64,000 nucleotides of DNA from Saprospiraceae bacterium (GCA_017985675.1 JAGNXB010000003.1:86363-150362); one strand, 5' to 3'. Shown: positions 43,860 through 52,720, counted from the stretch's first letter. Made by a program: numbers and translations. The notes: a model not told the origin generated them from the sequence alone.

Positions 43860-44576
43860 TTATGCGTTATTGCCCAATTGTGACCAATGTTTATTGGGTT
43901 TATGGTGGTGTTCCGTATGATAACCCACATTAAAAAATAGACCGTTTATCCATTTTGCAGGTATGTTATTACTTTTTTTATGGTTCGATTCATTACCATA
44001 ATGTTGGATATAGTTCATAGCAGCCAATGTATATTGCAATAAAATAGTGGGAATTATGAATACATATATTCCTGCTTTAGGTTGGTATATACAAAGCATC
44101 GAAAGGGCACCTAAGAGAAAGGCATTCTCCACCTTGTTGTACCTATACATAAAACTTGTTCTGTGCTCGCGGAGCCATTTTTGTTTTTCATTTAGAAATA
44201 AGTAAGGTGTAACCAACACATATTTTATAAATCCGGCAAATCGGCCTTTGGATTCAAAAGGATGTGTACTCCCCCAGTCTTTATCGGCATCATTAATGTA
44301 ACGATGGTGATTTATATTATGGATGATTTTTACTGAACTACAACTGGTACCGGTTAATACATTTAACCACATATCCATCGAATAATTCATCCATTTATTC
44401 CTGAATATGCTCAGATGACAGTGATTATGTTTAATCAGCATTGTCATGATGCTACCTGTAAAAGAAATCAGGACTACCCAAAGGATATATTGAGAATAAT
44501 ACAGGTAACACACCATTTTTGCAACAGTTATGATTAGTAAGTAACAGATGGAAATGATATCAATTGCAAATCTCAT
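43860..44576 (-). CDS. membrane fatty-acid-desaturase/hydroxylase family protein (operon gene 3)
   Basis: 238 residues, four membrane segments. The three histidine boxes are 'KHNHCHL' (HxxxH), 'HNINHHRY' (HxxHH) and 'GYHTEHHHKP' (HxxHH), the diiron ligands of this superfamily. It is short compared with ordinary acyl desaturases (300-400). It begins within the stop of the UNBU-UNBV fusion gene (four-base overlap) and is 26 bases before the Rieske gene. It may introduce a double bond, triple bond or hydroxyl into a lipid-like substrate. Confidence 0.88.
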   Translation of the reverse strand: MRFAIDIISICYLLIITVAKMVCYLYYSQYILWVVLISFTGSIMTMLIKHNHCHLSIFRNKWMNYSMDMWLNVLTGTSCSSVKIIHNINHHRYINDADKDWGSTHPFESKGRFAGFIKYVLVTPYLFLNEKQKWLREHRTSFMYRYNKVENAFLLGALSMLCIYQPKAGIYVFIIPTILLQYTLAAMNYIQHYGNESNHKKSNNIPAKWINGLFFNVGYHTEHHHKPNKHWSQLGNNA

Positions 44577-47326
44577 TCTTGCGTGATTTTATGATACTTG
44601 TTCAGATCCAACTGTTTAATAACCTGGCGTTTACCATTGTGCCATTGAATTTCTACCGAAATGTCGGTAATGCCTTTACCGCCCTCGAGACCAAAAAGGA
44701 CACGATTGTCGCCCATAGCCAGAAACCCATTTGCCAATCGTATTTCACGCATTTGTGTGTACGGTTTACCCTCTTTAGTATAACGCAATATGACTTTTGA
44801 ACCTACTGCGTCCCGATTCGTATGCTCACCATTCCCTTCCGGTACGATACCGATCCACTTTTTGCCGGTTACGTTATTTTGATATAAAAAGGGATTTCCA
44901 AACTGATTAGTAACGAGGATGTCCAGATCGCCATCGTTGTCAAAATCGGCCAGAGCCACAGCTCTTGTATTGGCCTTGTGGGTGAAGCCTAAAGCGCGCG
45001 TGGCATCTCTAAACATGCCATCCCCGATATTAAGAGAAATGCGATCTTCTTCATTAGGATAGATGTAACAACCCCTGATATCAGCCCATTTATCGGCATA
45101 GCTGTGTATTTCCGGGCCTGTTCTTGCTATTTGTGCCTGATAGTACCAGAAATTCCCGGGGTTTTTCCATTTTTTATCCCAAACATCGTCTACCATACCA
45201 TTGGCCTGGACAACATCTGTCCAACCATTAAGGTCCAGGTCTCCAACAGCAGCCCCCCAGCCAAATCTATTGGCATTAAGTAGATTATGCCTTTGAGCAC
45301 CTTCTTCAAAATCAATTTGTTTTGCATGATCATTGGTGTTATTCATCCACAAGAGACTACCTTCTGCCTGCATTTCATGGTGCACATTGCTGATATAAAC
45401 ATCTTCTTTACCGTTGCCATCCAAATCCGAGATGGAGGCATTCATACCTTTATAGGTATCCAATCCAATATCTCCATAGAAGTGTCCTTGTTGCCTTATA
45501 AATCGTTTGCCGCTTTCATTGAGATACCAGTCATCTCTACCAAAGTCATTGGCAATAATCAAATCAGTATAACCATCATTGTTCATGTCCATTGTACCCA
45601 CGGCCAGCGACCATCTGGTTTCTTTCAATAGGGATTCATTTTTGTCTATAAGACGAAATGCATCCGGGTTTCCTGTATTGATTAACAGGTAATTTAATCC
45701 CCCATTGTTTGCATTGTGCCAGCTTTCATGCATAAAGTGGTACATTCTTCTATCTCCCGGATATTCGGGCTGGGGTAGACTGAAGATATTTAAAGGAACT
45801 TTTGCTTGCCCATAATCAGGTAGGTATTGATGTAATGCGTTTGTCAGTATAAGGTCAAGCCTTCCATCATTATTAAAATCCATACTATTTGCGGCAAGAC
45901 ATACCGTATGTTGATCAATTAACATAGGCACAACTATTTCTGTAAACTGCAATGTTCTATCCGGAATAATACGGTTTTCAAAAAGATGGGAATAACCAAA
46001 ACCAAAACCTACAAATAAATCTTTGTCCCCATCATTATCATAATCCAGAAAAAAGGCAAATCCTGGCACACCATGCTTCTTGGGAGATCCTATATATTTT
46101 TCCAGATCAGGGATTTTTACTTTTTCAAATTGGAAATTACCTTTATTAAGATATAGTTTTCCCTGATCGTCATAATGTTTTAAGGTCTGTGTAAGGAAAA
46201 GATCCGGCAACCCATCATTATCTACATCAGCTACACATGCAGCATCTCCCACGGAAAGCACCCATTTGGCCACATGTTGCAATCGTTCATCGACAGAGGC
46301 TATGACCATCCCTTTTCTTCCGATCAGACCACTCTGTGATGCAGGTATTTCACGCAGGCTCATGCCCACGTTTTCTGAAGATAACTGTTGTTTTTTATGG
46401 TAATTGAATGACCATAGTACAGGCAAACCAAATAAAATGAGTACCAGGTACTTGGACCAATTAAAAGTGAAGAGTGTTAAGGAATTATGACACCAATAGT
46501 TGAATGTAAAATAAAGATATCTGACCATAGCTACGGTAATTCCGGCAAAAAAGAAGGTATATAAACTAAACTTAAGATGAAATAATAAGTCCAGTAGTGC
46601 GATGAAAAATCCTACAAGTATTTGTTCTCTTTTATTGTTAGGACTTGTAGCCGGATCCGTGATCATGTAAAAAGTGAAGAGATATAATGCCGGGGAGGTG
46701 AGGGCACCGATAAAAAGTGTCTCAAAGGGGATCACATGTTTCATGATATACGCCCTTATTATGGTCTGGATCAGAAAAGTAATCAAAAATGAACTGATCA
46801 GCCACAACCGGTTTATTTTAAATATAAATAACATCATTGCACCCGTCACAACAAAGTAAGCCATCATCCATGCTGATTGTGCAGAGCCATACCATTGATA
46901 TGATGGAGATAAGGAGATGTAATCACCTGTGAATAGGATGCAAAAACATATAGCAAACAAGGATGGATTGAAAAAATGTTTACCATTCAGGGTAAATATA
47001 TATTTTGAAACAATGCAGACAAAGACAGGTAAAAAAAGGTAATGGAAGTCAAAGGACCAATTGAGTAATATCGCAATGGAAATACAGGATATCGTGGCTG
47101 ACAATGGGAATACCTTCCTTCCCTTCACGAGCCCATTTAATAGGACATCCAGCACAGCTCCGGACAAGATCAATAAGGCGACCTGAAGGGGTTTGCGACT
47201 GAACCCCAAAAAAGTAATGCCAAGAATTAAATAAGTGAATAACAATCCCAATGCCCGCCATCTGAGGTCATTTAACGGTGGAAGGTTATAATTGCCTTGC
47301 CATTGCGAAGATTTTAGATGTATCAA
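44573..47326 (-). CDS. fusion of RnfD/UNBU-like membrane domain with FG-GAP/ASPIC-UnbV propeller (operon gene 2)
   Basis: 917 residues from a TTG that overlaps the TGA of the preceding gene. Residues ~20-310 form about nine membrane segments with 'GKHFFNPSLFAI' and 'ITDPATSPNNKREQ', motifs seen in RnfD/NqrB-type flavoproteins and in UNBU. Residues ~340-800 are FG-GAP/VCBS repeats with Asp-rich calcium loops ('DVDNDGLPDLF', 'DYDNDGDKDLF', 'DFNNDGRLDLI', 'DLDGNGKEDVY', 'DFDNDGDLDIL'), and the C-terminus ('GSKVILRYTKEGKPYTQMRE') fits the ASPIC/UnbV domain. UNBU and UNBV are separate conserved proteins of unknown role in enediyne gene clusters; here they are one chain. The propeller probably lies outside the cytoplasmic membrane. 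Confidence 0.85.
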   Translation of the reverse strand: MIHLKSSQWQGNYNLPPLNDLRWRALGLLFTYLILGITFLGFSRKPLQVALLILSGAVLDVLLNGLVKGRKVFPLSATISCISIAILLNWSFDFHYLFLPVFVCIVSKYIFTLNGKHFFNPSLFAICFCILFTGDYISLSPSYQWYGSAQSAWMMAYFVVTGAMMLFIFKINRLWLISSFLITFLIQTIIRAYIMKHVIPFETLFIGALTSPALYLFTFYMITDPATSPNNKREQILVGFFIALLDLLFHLKFSLYTFFFAGITVAMVRYLYFTFNYWCHNSLTLFTFNWSKYLVLILFGLPVLWSFNYHKKQQLSSENVGMSLREIPASQSGLIGRKGMVIASVDERLQHVAKWVLSVGDAACVADVDNDGLPDLFLTQTLKHYDDQGKLYLNKGNFQFEKVKIPDLEKYIGSPKKHGVPGFAFFLDYDNDGDKDLFVGFGFGYSHLFENRIIPDRTLQFTEIVVPMLIDQHTVCLAANSMDFNNDGRLDLILTNALHQYLPDYGQAKVPLNIFSLPQPEYPGDRRMYHFMHESWHNANNGGLNYLLINTGNPDAFRLIDKNESLLKETRWSLAVGTMDMNNDGYTDLIIANDFGRDDWYLNESGKRFIRQQGHFYGDIGLDTYKGMNASISDLDGNGKEDVYISNVHHEMQAEGSLLWMNNTNDHAKQIDFEEGAQRHNLLNANRFGWGAAVGDLDLNGWTDVVQANGMVDDVWDKKWKNPGNFWYYQAQIARTGPEIHSYADKWADIRGCYIYPNEEDRISLNIGDGMFRDATRALGFTHKANTRAVALADFDNDGDLDILVTNQFGNPFLYQNNVTGKKWIGIVPEGNGEHTNRDAVGSKVILRYTKEGKPYTQMREIRLANGFLAMGDNRVLFGLEGGKGITDISVEIQWHNGKRQVIKQLDLNKYHKITQE

Positions 47327-47934
47327 AGTTGGGAAATTTGGAGTAATACCATCAATAATAATATAAAAAAGAGACTATTCACGTAGGCAGTTATCCTGTT
47401 TATACGATTGAATGCCGGATCGTGATGTGAAGCATACCATATAGCTTGATTTCCTTTTGTCTGCTCACCCACAATCTGGTGGAATCGGTATGCGTAATAG
47501 CTATCGGTATAAAGTGCCAGGGCACCACCCATCAGATAGGTACTGTGCACGCAGTCAACCGCAGACCAGTCGATGCCGGAATAAAAAAAATGAACCAGAT
47601 AGACACTTATTCCAAAGCCAACGAGGAGATTAAATGAAATGCCATAAAATGGTGTCCAATTTGTGGTGACATAGAGAAAGATAGGCTGGATGAGAGCTCT
47701 TAGGCCCATGGACAGGATAAATAGTTTTAGCAATAGGGATAATGGCCCCGCCGGCAATTCAAAATAGATCCAGATGGATAGAAAATAATAATAAAACAGG
47801 GCCCAGAATAACCAAATAGTCTTGGGACGCGAGATAGGACCACCTATTGTACCCGCGGCATTCTGGCGCATATAAAATAATACTGCCGTCAATGTGAATG
47901 TGATCAGACCTATAAATAGCCAAAGTATAGTCAT
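47323..47934 (-). CDS. multi-pass membrane protein, unknown (operon gene 1)
   Basis: 203 residues with about six membrane segments. Notable are 'VDCVHSTYLMGGALALYTDS' and 'IWYASHHDPAFN', where the His/Asp residues could bind a metal or heme. No family recognised. Its stop codon overlaps the start of the UNBU-UNBV fusion, so it probably works with that protein in the membrane. Confidence 0.8.
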   Translation of the reverse strand: MTILWLFIGLITFTLTAVLFYMRQNAAGTIGGPISRPKTIWLFWALFYYYFLSIWIYFELPAGPLSLLLKLFILSMGLRALIQPIFLYVTTNWTPFYGISFNLLVGFGISVYLVHFFYSGIDWSAVDCVHSTYLMGGALALYTDSYYAYRFHQIVGEQTKGNQAIWYASHHDPAFNRINRITAYVNSLFFILLLMVLLQISQL

Positions 47935-47993
47935 AAGCAGGAGCCGGGTGATAGATGAAAAAATGAAATAGTCATGATGTTACGCGTTGTAAG

Positions 47994-48236
47994 TTAGCGA
48001 TTTGATGGAGCTTTCCATTTATACATGTTCTTTTGTATTTGTCTTATGTGGGGGGTTAGGCCTATTAGTGGATAGCGTTCATCAGCTTCTACGACACACC
48101 AAACTCCAAAGGGGAGGGTGTTCGTAGGCGATCTGCAGGGCTCTTTGTACCGAATATTAGAGATCAGTTGGCTGATATCACGTATAGCATTCAGGGATTG
48201 GTAGGCTCTATGCGTCTTTTCGGTGTGTGATGACAT
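47994..48236 (-). CDS. possible small protein at the head of the biosynthetic operon
   Basis: 80 residues from ATG 48236 ('MSSHTEKTHRAYQSLNAIRD'). Composition looks protein-like ('LPFGVWCVVEADERYPLIGL') and it shares orientation with the operon, ending 59 bases before gene 1. No homologue recognised and no ribosome site decides the matter. Confidence 0.4.
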   Translation of the reverse strand: MSSHTEKTHRAYQSLNAIRDISQLISNIRYKEPCRSPTNTLPFGVWCVVEADERYPLIGLTPHIRQIQKNMYKWKAPSNR

Positions 48237-48271
48237 CTTTGCAACATTGGTGAAATGCAAAGGTCAGGTGC

Positions 48272-48295
48272 ATTCGATATACGATTGTATCGAAT
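48272..48295. promoter_or_regulatory. 24-base palindrome upstream of the biosynthetic operon
   Basis: Perfect 8-base arms ATTCGATA and TATCGAAT separated by 8 bases, 36 bases upstream of the small ORF. Size and symmetry suit a dimeric repressor or activator site. No regulator gene is inside the operon. Confidence 0.5.
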
Positions 48296-48384
48296 TTCGC
48301 AACAAACACATATAATTTAATTGAATATCCGTACAGCGGGGGATAAAACAATGCCAGGGAGGATCAATTTCCCCAGATTTCTGA

Positions 48385-48535
48385 TCACCCAATAACTTGT
48401 TTTGTGGGCAGTCTGGTCCAATAACCTAATTTAACAGTAGTCTGGCCCCAAAACCTGTGCCCCGGATAGACCATCACACAATAACCCAACAAACCCAATA
48501 ACCCCATGCCCCAATAACTCCTTACCCCCGCTATC
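48385..48535. repeat. C/A-rich AATAACC simple-repeat spacer
   Basis: At least five copies of a CCAATAACY-type motif in 150 bases, after the end of the DUF2807 gene. The same motif recurs at about 51809-51850 and, inverted, at 62730-62765. Confidence 0.6.
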
Positions 48536-49291
48536 TCAATTTTCTTTATTGATCGTACAAGCGCCGCTGAGATTGGAATGGATCGTTGGTGGATTACCGG
48601 AGTAGGTAATGGAGCAGGAACCGGCGAGATCAACATCGAGCAGAGAGTCCACATTGACCCAAATATTTGCAGCGCCGGCAGCTTCTACTTTGGCCGATCG
48701 CGTGATCAAATGATTGCCTTTAAAATGTGGCGCACCAGCCAGATCCAGATTCAAATGCTGCCCTGTGCCCATAAGAGTTAGTTGGGGAGCACCGGCCATT
48801 TCGATAGAGTATTGGGCATACGACGCTAGAAGCATACTATTCCCTGCACCGTTAATATCCATCACTAATTCCTCGCCACGAAGTGTATCTTTTGATGATA
48901 GGTTATTGTTTCCTGAGCTGCCAATCTTTTCCCATTGTGGTGCAGAGATTTGGATTTGCAAAGGCGCATTGGGTTTTAGCCGAAAACCACGTTTAGTTTT
49001 TACATAAATAATATCATCATCTAATATTTCGATTTCGATATATTCATGGAGATTGGATTCACCATGAATGGCAATGGCATATTCGCCTTGTGAAAGGATA
49101 ATTTCGAGATCACCGGATACATCCAGTTTGCGAAATCCGGACAGATCCTTTGTCGTGGTGGTGACCTGATTATTTCCATGAATTATTTCCAGGTTCGTCA
49201 TCCCGAAAAAACGGAGATAAATAATGCCGACGAGAATTAAAAAAAGGATAAATCCAAAAAACAGGAGCAGAAGTTTGTTGCTTGTTTTCAT
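48536..49291 (-). CDS. DUF2807 (GIN domain) single-pass membrane or secreted protein
   Basis: 251 residues. An N-terminal hydrophobic anchor ('LLLLFFGFILFLILVGIIYL') is followed by a repetitive beta-helix-like DUF2807 domain ('DLSGFRKLDVSGDLEIILSQ', then repeats such as 'DINGAGNS', 'EMAGAPQ', 'DLAGAPH', 'EAAGAAN', 'DLAGSCS'). Domain function is unknown; it is often an auto-adhesive surface or envelope protein. Last gene of the ABC-GntR operon, two bases after the regulator. Confidence 0.87.
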   Translation of the reverse strand: MKTSNKLLLLFFGFILFLILVGIIYLRFFGMTNLEIIHGNNQVTTTTKDLSGFRKLDVSGDLEIILSQGEYAIAIHGESNLHEYIEIEILDDDIIYVKTKRGFRLKPNAPLQIQISAPQWEKIGSSGNNNLSSKDTLRGEELVMDINGAGNSMLLASYAQYSIEMAGAPQLTLMGTGQHLNLDLAGAPHFKGNHLITRSAKVEAAGAANIWVNVDSLLDVDLAGSCSITYSGNPPTIHSNLSGACTINKEN

Positions 49292-49293
49292 GA

Positions 49294-49659
49294 TTAAATT
49301 TGTTCGTTGTGCTTTGTAAAAATAGTTTTTAAATCATCGAAATCAAATCCTACGAGTGACATGGTGCGGAAGACACCTGGTAGTTCTTCGTGAATGAATT
49401 TGTCCCGTTTCATCAGTTTGACTTTCAGATAGGCGTCATCTGCGATAAAAAATCCAATGCCTCGTTTATTGGTGAGGATTTCCTTTTCGAGCAGCCAGGT
49501 ATAACTGCGCTGCACCGTATTGGGATTAACTTCAATGGCGACGGCCATTTCGCGGACGGAGGCTATCCGTTCACCGGGAGCCATAGCACCGGTGAGAATG
49601 CTTTCGCAGATATGATCTGCTATTTGCATGTAGATACTTCGCTGATCGGAGAAGTTCAT
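49294..49659 (-). CDS. GntR-family transcriptional regulator (YtrA subfamily)
   Basis: 121 residues, the short YtrA type. The winged helix-turn-helix spans about 10-75 with 'QIADHICESILTGAMAPGER', 'IASVREMAVAIEVNPNTVQR' and 'LEKEILTNKRGIGFFI'; there is only a small C-terminal dimerisation tail. YtrA-type regulators usually repress their own ABC transporter operon. Spaced two bases from the permease gene. Confidence 0.93.
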   Translation of the reverse strand: MNFSDQRSIYMQIADHICESILTGAMAPGERIASVREMAVAIEVNPNTVQRSYTWLLEKEILTNKRGIGFFIADDAYLKVKLMKRDKFIHEELPGVFRTMSLVGFDFDDLKTIFTKHNEQI

Positions 49660-49661
49660 GG

Positions 49662-50435
49662 TTATACTTCTTTTTCGCTAAGTTTTAAATAGGAGACAAC
49701 CCAAAAGAATGGTACCAGCAGAAACCAGACAAACCCTTTAATCAGTGTGATCACCAGTTCGGAGTTTTGATTAATAAATTCCCCTAGCCAGCCAAACGAA
49801 TTATTGTGAATATAGACTTCGTCTTCAAATGGATTTAATAGTAAAAACTGAAGACCACCCCCAACAATGCTATAGATAACCATCAATAAAAAAAGCACAA
49901 AAAGGGTTTTGAATATCGCATTTTTATTAAAATGGACGGCACCTACCAGGAATACACTATGTATAAGCACATACCATTTCCATAATTCGAAAATTGGGGC
50001 CTGGAAGGGATTAAAAAACGGCAACATGGCCTTTGTTGTGGCATACAAAACAATATTTAATACCAGGGATGCAATCCAGTATGCAACAGTAAACGTGATG
50101 ATATACAATGGCAAGGATCGAAACCAACGACTGATCCATTTTTCAAACGTGGATGCAGGTAACAATAAATATTCCTGCAATGTGGCAGAGCGTTTAAATT
50201 CGCCATAAACACTGGCCGTTTGGAAAAGGCCAATGATCATAAAGAGAATACCATACCAGCGCGGATGAAAAAGGATATCCTGACTTGGATCCTGACTGTC
50301 ATAATGGGTCAGCCAGCCATTGAGTAGAATAACGCCTGTCAATACGCCAAAAAAGATCAGCGTTGACTGTTTGTTGATCAGTATATCCCGAAAAACAAGC
50401 TGCTTAAATATGGGTAAGCGAAAGGTCGTGTCCAT
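49662..50435 (-). CDS. ABC transporter permease
   Basis: 257 residues with about six membrane segments ('ILIFFGVLTGVILLNG', 'VHFNKNAIFKTLFVLFLLMV', 'GFVWFLLVPFFWVVSYL'). It follows the ATPase gene by 12 bases and precedes the GntR gene by two. It probably belongs to a two-component exporter of the YtrBC type; the substrate is unknown. Confidence 0.85.
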   Translation of the reverse strand: MDTTFRLPIFKQLVFRDILINKQSTLIFFGVLTGVILLNGWLTHYDSQDPSQDILFHPRWYGILFMIIGLFQTASVYGEFKRSATLQEYLLLPASTFEKWISRWFRSLPLYIITFTVAYWIASLVLNIVLYATTKAMLPFFNPFQAPIFELWKWYVLIHSVFLVGAVHFNKNAIFKTLFVLFLLMVIYSIVGGGLQFLLLNPFEDEVYIHNNSFGWLGEFINQNSELVITLIKGFVWFLLVPFFWVVSYLKLSEKEV

Positions 50436-50447
50436 AGTAAGAGTAAA

Positions 50448-51299
50448 TTAGGATTGAAATAATTCCTGCATCTTTCGAGGCTGGTGAATAATGGTATTAA
50501 ACAGGACTTCGAGATCCACATCGGTATCCTCGCCGCGTATATTTTCGGATACGGTAAGATAGCCGCCTGGAATACGTTCGGCATACAACACATCTGCCGG
50601 TTCCTGCACGCCCGTATGTACCCGGAAGCATAATTTATCAGCTACGGTAGCCAGATCTTGCTGGAAAATGATCTTGCCCTGATCCAGAATAATGAGGGGG
50701 TCAATCAGATTGACCATATCTCTCACCTGGTGGGTAGAAATGATCATGCAGGTATCATCGTGCAGACTGGAAGAAATGATTTTACGGAATTTGCTTTTCG
50801 ATGGGATATCAAGCCCGTTGGTCGGTTCATCAAATATGAGCAGTCGGGCACGAGTAGCCAGCCCAAAGGAGATGATGGCTTTTTTCTTCTGTCCGAAGGA
50901 GGAGCCGGTCAATTTGCCAGTGGCAGGTAATTCAAACTCCTCTACCAGTTTCCAAAACAGGCGCTCATCAAAGCGGGGATAAAAGGGTGCATAGATCCGG
51001 GGCAGATCGCGTATGTCCATGTCCGGTACAGCCCATTCCTCCGGGATGAAACAGATATCGGCCAGCATGGCAGCGTGTCGGCTGAAAGCCGGGAAGCCCA
51101 GGGTGACGACATCCCCGTTGACGGGTTTCAAGAGGCCGGCGATCAACCGGAGTAGGGTTGTTTTGCCCGCGCCATTACGGCCTAGCAAGCCATAGATCTG
51201 TCCGCCTTCCAGCTGGAGGCCCAGATCCTGGAAGAGCATCTTTTTGCGCCGGTACCCGAAGTGCAGGCCATCGATTTGAATCATTGTTTCAGTTGTCAT
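50448..51299 (-). CDS. ABC transporter ATP-binding protein
   Basis: 283 residues. Walker A 'GLLGRNGAGKTTLLRLI' near 37, Walker B 'RLLIFDEPTNGLD', and a divergent signature 'TGSSFGQKKKAIISFGLA' where LSGGQ would be expected; this variant is usual in GntR-linked YtrB-type ATPases. The H-loop 'IISTHQVRD' is present. First gene of the operon. Confidence 0.94.
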   Translation of the reverse strand: MTTETMIQIDGLHFGYRRKKMLFQDLGLQLEGGQIYGLLGRNGAGKTTLLRLIAGLLKPVNGDVVTLGFPAFSRHAAMLADICFIPEEWAVPDMDIRDLPRIYAPFYPRFDERLFWKLVEEFELPATGKLTGSSFGQKKKAIISFGLATRARLLIFDEPTNGLDIPSKSKFRKIISSSLHDDTCMIISTHQVRDMVNLIDPLIILDQGKIIFQQDLATVADKLCFRVHTGVQEPADVLYAERIPGGYLTVSENIRGEDTDVDLEVLFNTIIHQPRKMQELFQS

Positions 51300-51422
51300 A
51301 GTGTACTACATTACTAATACAGTGCAAATGTATAACATGCATTGGTTGCGACCAAATCCCAAATGGAATTATTCGTTCAAACCACGCAAATTGTCGACGA
51401 AAGTGATATATGGGAGCGGGGA

Positions 51423-51478
51423 GCGTGATGCGGGTTGCGCGATGCGGGTTGCGTGATGCGGGTTGCGTGATGCGGGTT
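51423..51478. repeat. four tandem copies of a 14-base unit
   Basis: Unit GCGTGATGCGGGTT repeated four times with one substitution (second copy GCGC). Related degenerate units continue to about 51600. Confidence 0.9.
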
Positions 51479-51481
51479 TGT

Positions 51482-51677
51482 GAGATTGCGGGTTTACGAA
51501 TTTTTTTGGCCGCTTACCGCTTACCCTTTACCCAACACCATTTACGAAATGCGCGATGTGGGTTATGTGATGCGTGATGCGAGATTGTGTGATGCGAGAT
51601 TGCGGGTTACGAATTTTTTTGGCCGCTTACCGCTTACCCTTTACCCCTCACCATTTACGAAATGCGCGATGCGGGTT
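51482..51677. repeat. ~82-base direct duplication
   Basis: 51482-51563 and 51596-51677 are near-identical: each runs from GAGATTGCGGG through a T-run, GGCCGCTTACCGCTTACCC and on to TTTACGAAATGCGCGATG. They differ by one indel and a few bases and are separated by degenerate 14-base units. Confidence 0.85.
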
Positions 51678-51850
51678 GCGATCAGTTCGCTCCTAATGGC
51701 CATTGGACATTTCCCCCTTGGTCGTCGAAGCCGTGGCGAAGGTGACTGGGTTTGTAAGCTCAACCACGCCTCGCACCATATTCAGATTTTCAGATTCCGA
51801 AATTATTCCACCCAATAACCCCCAACCAAATAAACCAATAACTCCTTAAC

Positions 51851-52720
51851 CTAAAACCGAATATATCTCGAGGCATCCACCGCTTTGCCCTTGTGCCAGA
51901 GTTCAAAGTGAAGGTGGGGCCCGCTGGTCATGGTACCGGTATTCCCGATAATGGCAATCGCTTCTCCGGCACGGACGTGATTCCCGATTTTTTTGAGGAG
52001 CATGCTATTGTGTTTGTAGAAGGTCACAATCTGATTGTCGTGCATGATGCCTATGGAGTTGCCCGTTTCGAGTGTCCAGTCGGCAAAGACTACAAAACCA
52101 TCCAGGGCCGCTTTGATTGGAGTGTTTTTGGGAGCAATGATATCAATACCGATATGATCCTTATCGGGCATGAAGCCGGCGCTGATCTGGCCTGTGACCG
52201 GAGCGGTAAACAGGATTTGTGCCAGGGGCACGGCACATGGACCGCTTTCCTTGGGGATGGCTGCGTTCTGTTGGAGGCCTTCACCCAGCATAAAATTTTG
52301 CCGGAGCAATTCATCCTCCTCGATCCGGCTCACCTGTAGCAGACTGTCATTAAATGTGGCGGGTTTTTCTTCTTCTATGGTGGACTTTACATCTCCCGTG
52401 AGGATGCGGCGGATATTATCGGTATACCGCTTTTGCATTTCGAGCTGATTTTCCATGGATTCGATCTTGGAACGCATCCTGGTGAGCTCAGTATCAGCTA
52501 GTGCATCACCATATCCCGGTATCCAGCGCTTCATGGGCGTGAAGATGATCAGCAGGGCCACGAGTATGGAGAGGCCGACGAACAAAGAGCTGAACAATAC
52601 GTACAATCCCAGTGGGGTGAGCCGGTAGGAACCTACTTCTTCGAGGGAGTCTTCCTTGAGAATGACCAGTCGGTAAGGTTTTTTCAGCTTTCCTTGCAGC
52701 TTTTTGGGTGATTCCTCCAT
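51851..52720 (-). CDS. M23 family metallopeptidase (LytM-type)
   Basis: 289 residues. Cytoplasmic N-terminus, one membrane anchor (~34-58), a coiled-coil stretch (~80-125), then the LytM peptidase domain: 'HIGIDIIAPKNTPIKAALDG', 'GIMHDNQIVTFYKHN', 'NTGTMTSGPHLHFELWHKG'. The zinc ligands and catalytic HxH are present, so it should cut peptidoglycan cross-links or stems. It is divergent from the SprE/PorW-like gene, a frequent pairing in Bacteroidota. Confidence 0.92.
   Translation of the reverse strand: MEESPKKLQGKLKKPYRLVILKEDSLEEVGSYRLTPLGLYVLFSSLFVGLSILVALLIIFTPMKRWIPGYGDALADTELTRMRSKIESMENQLEMQKRYTDNIRRILTGDVKSTIEEEKPATFNDSLLQVSRIEEDELLRQNFMLGEGLQQNAAIPKESGPCAVPLAQILFTAPVTGQISAGFMPDKDHIGIDIIAPKNTPIKAALDGFVVFADWTLETGNSIGIMHDNQIVTFYKHNSMLLKKIGNHVRAGEAIAIIGNTGTMTSGPHLHFELWHKGKAVDASRYIRF

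Larger units (their letters stand above)
51300..51850. other. 550-base repeat-rich spacer
   Basis: Contains the 14-base tandem array, a ~82-base direct duplication and an AATAACC-type tail. No gene. Confidence 0.6.

Noticed and set aside
37767..47934. Calling the operon an enediyne cluster
   Set aside because: The core iterative polyketide synthase and thioesterase are absent; only UNBU/UNBV-like domains are shared.
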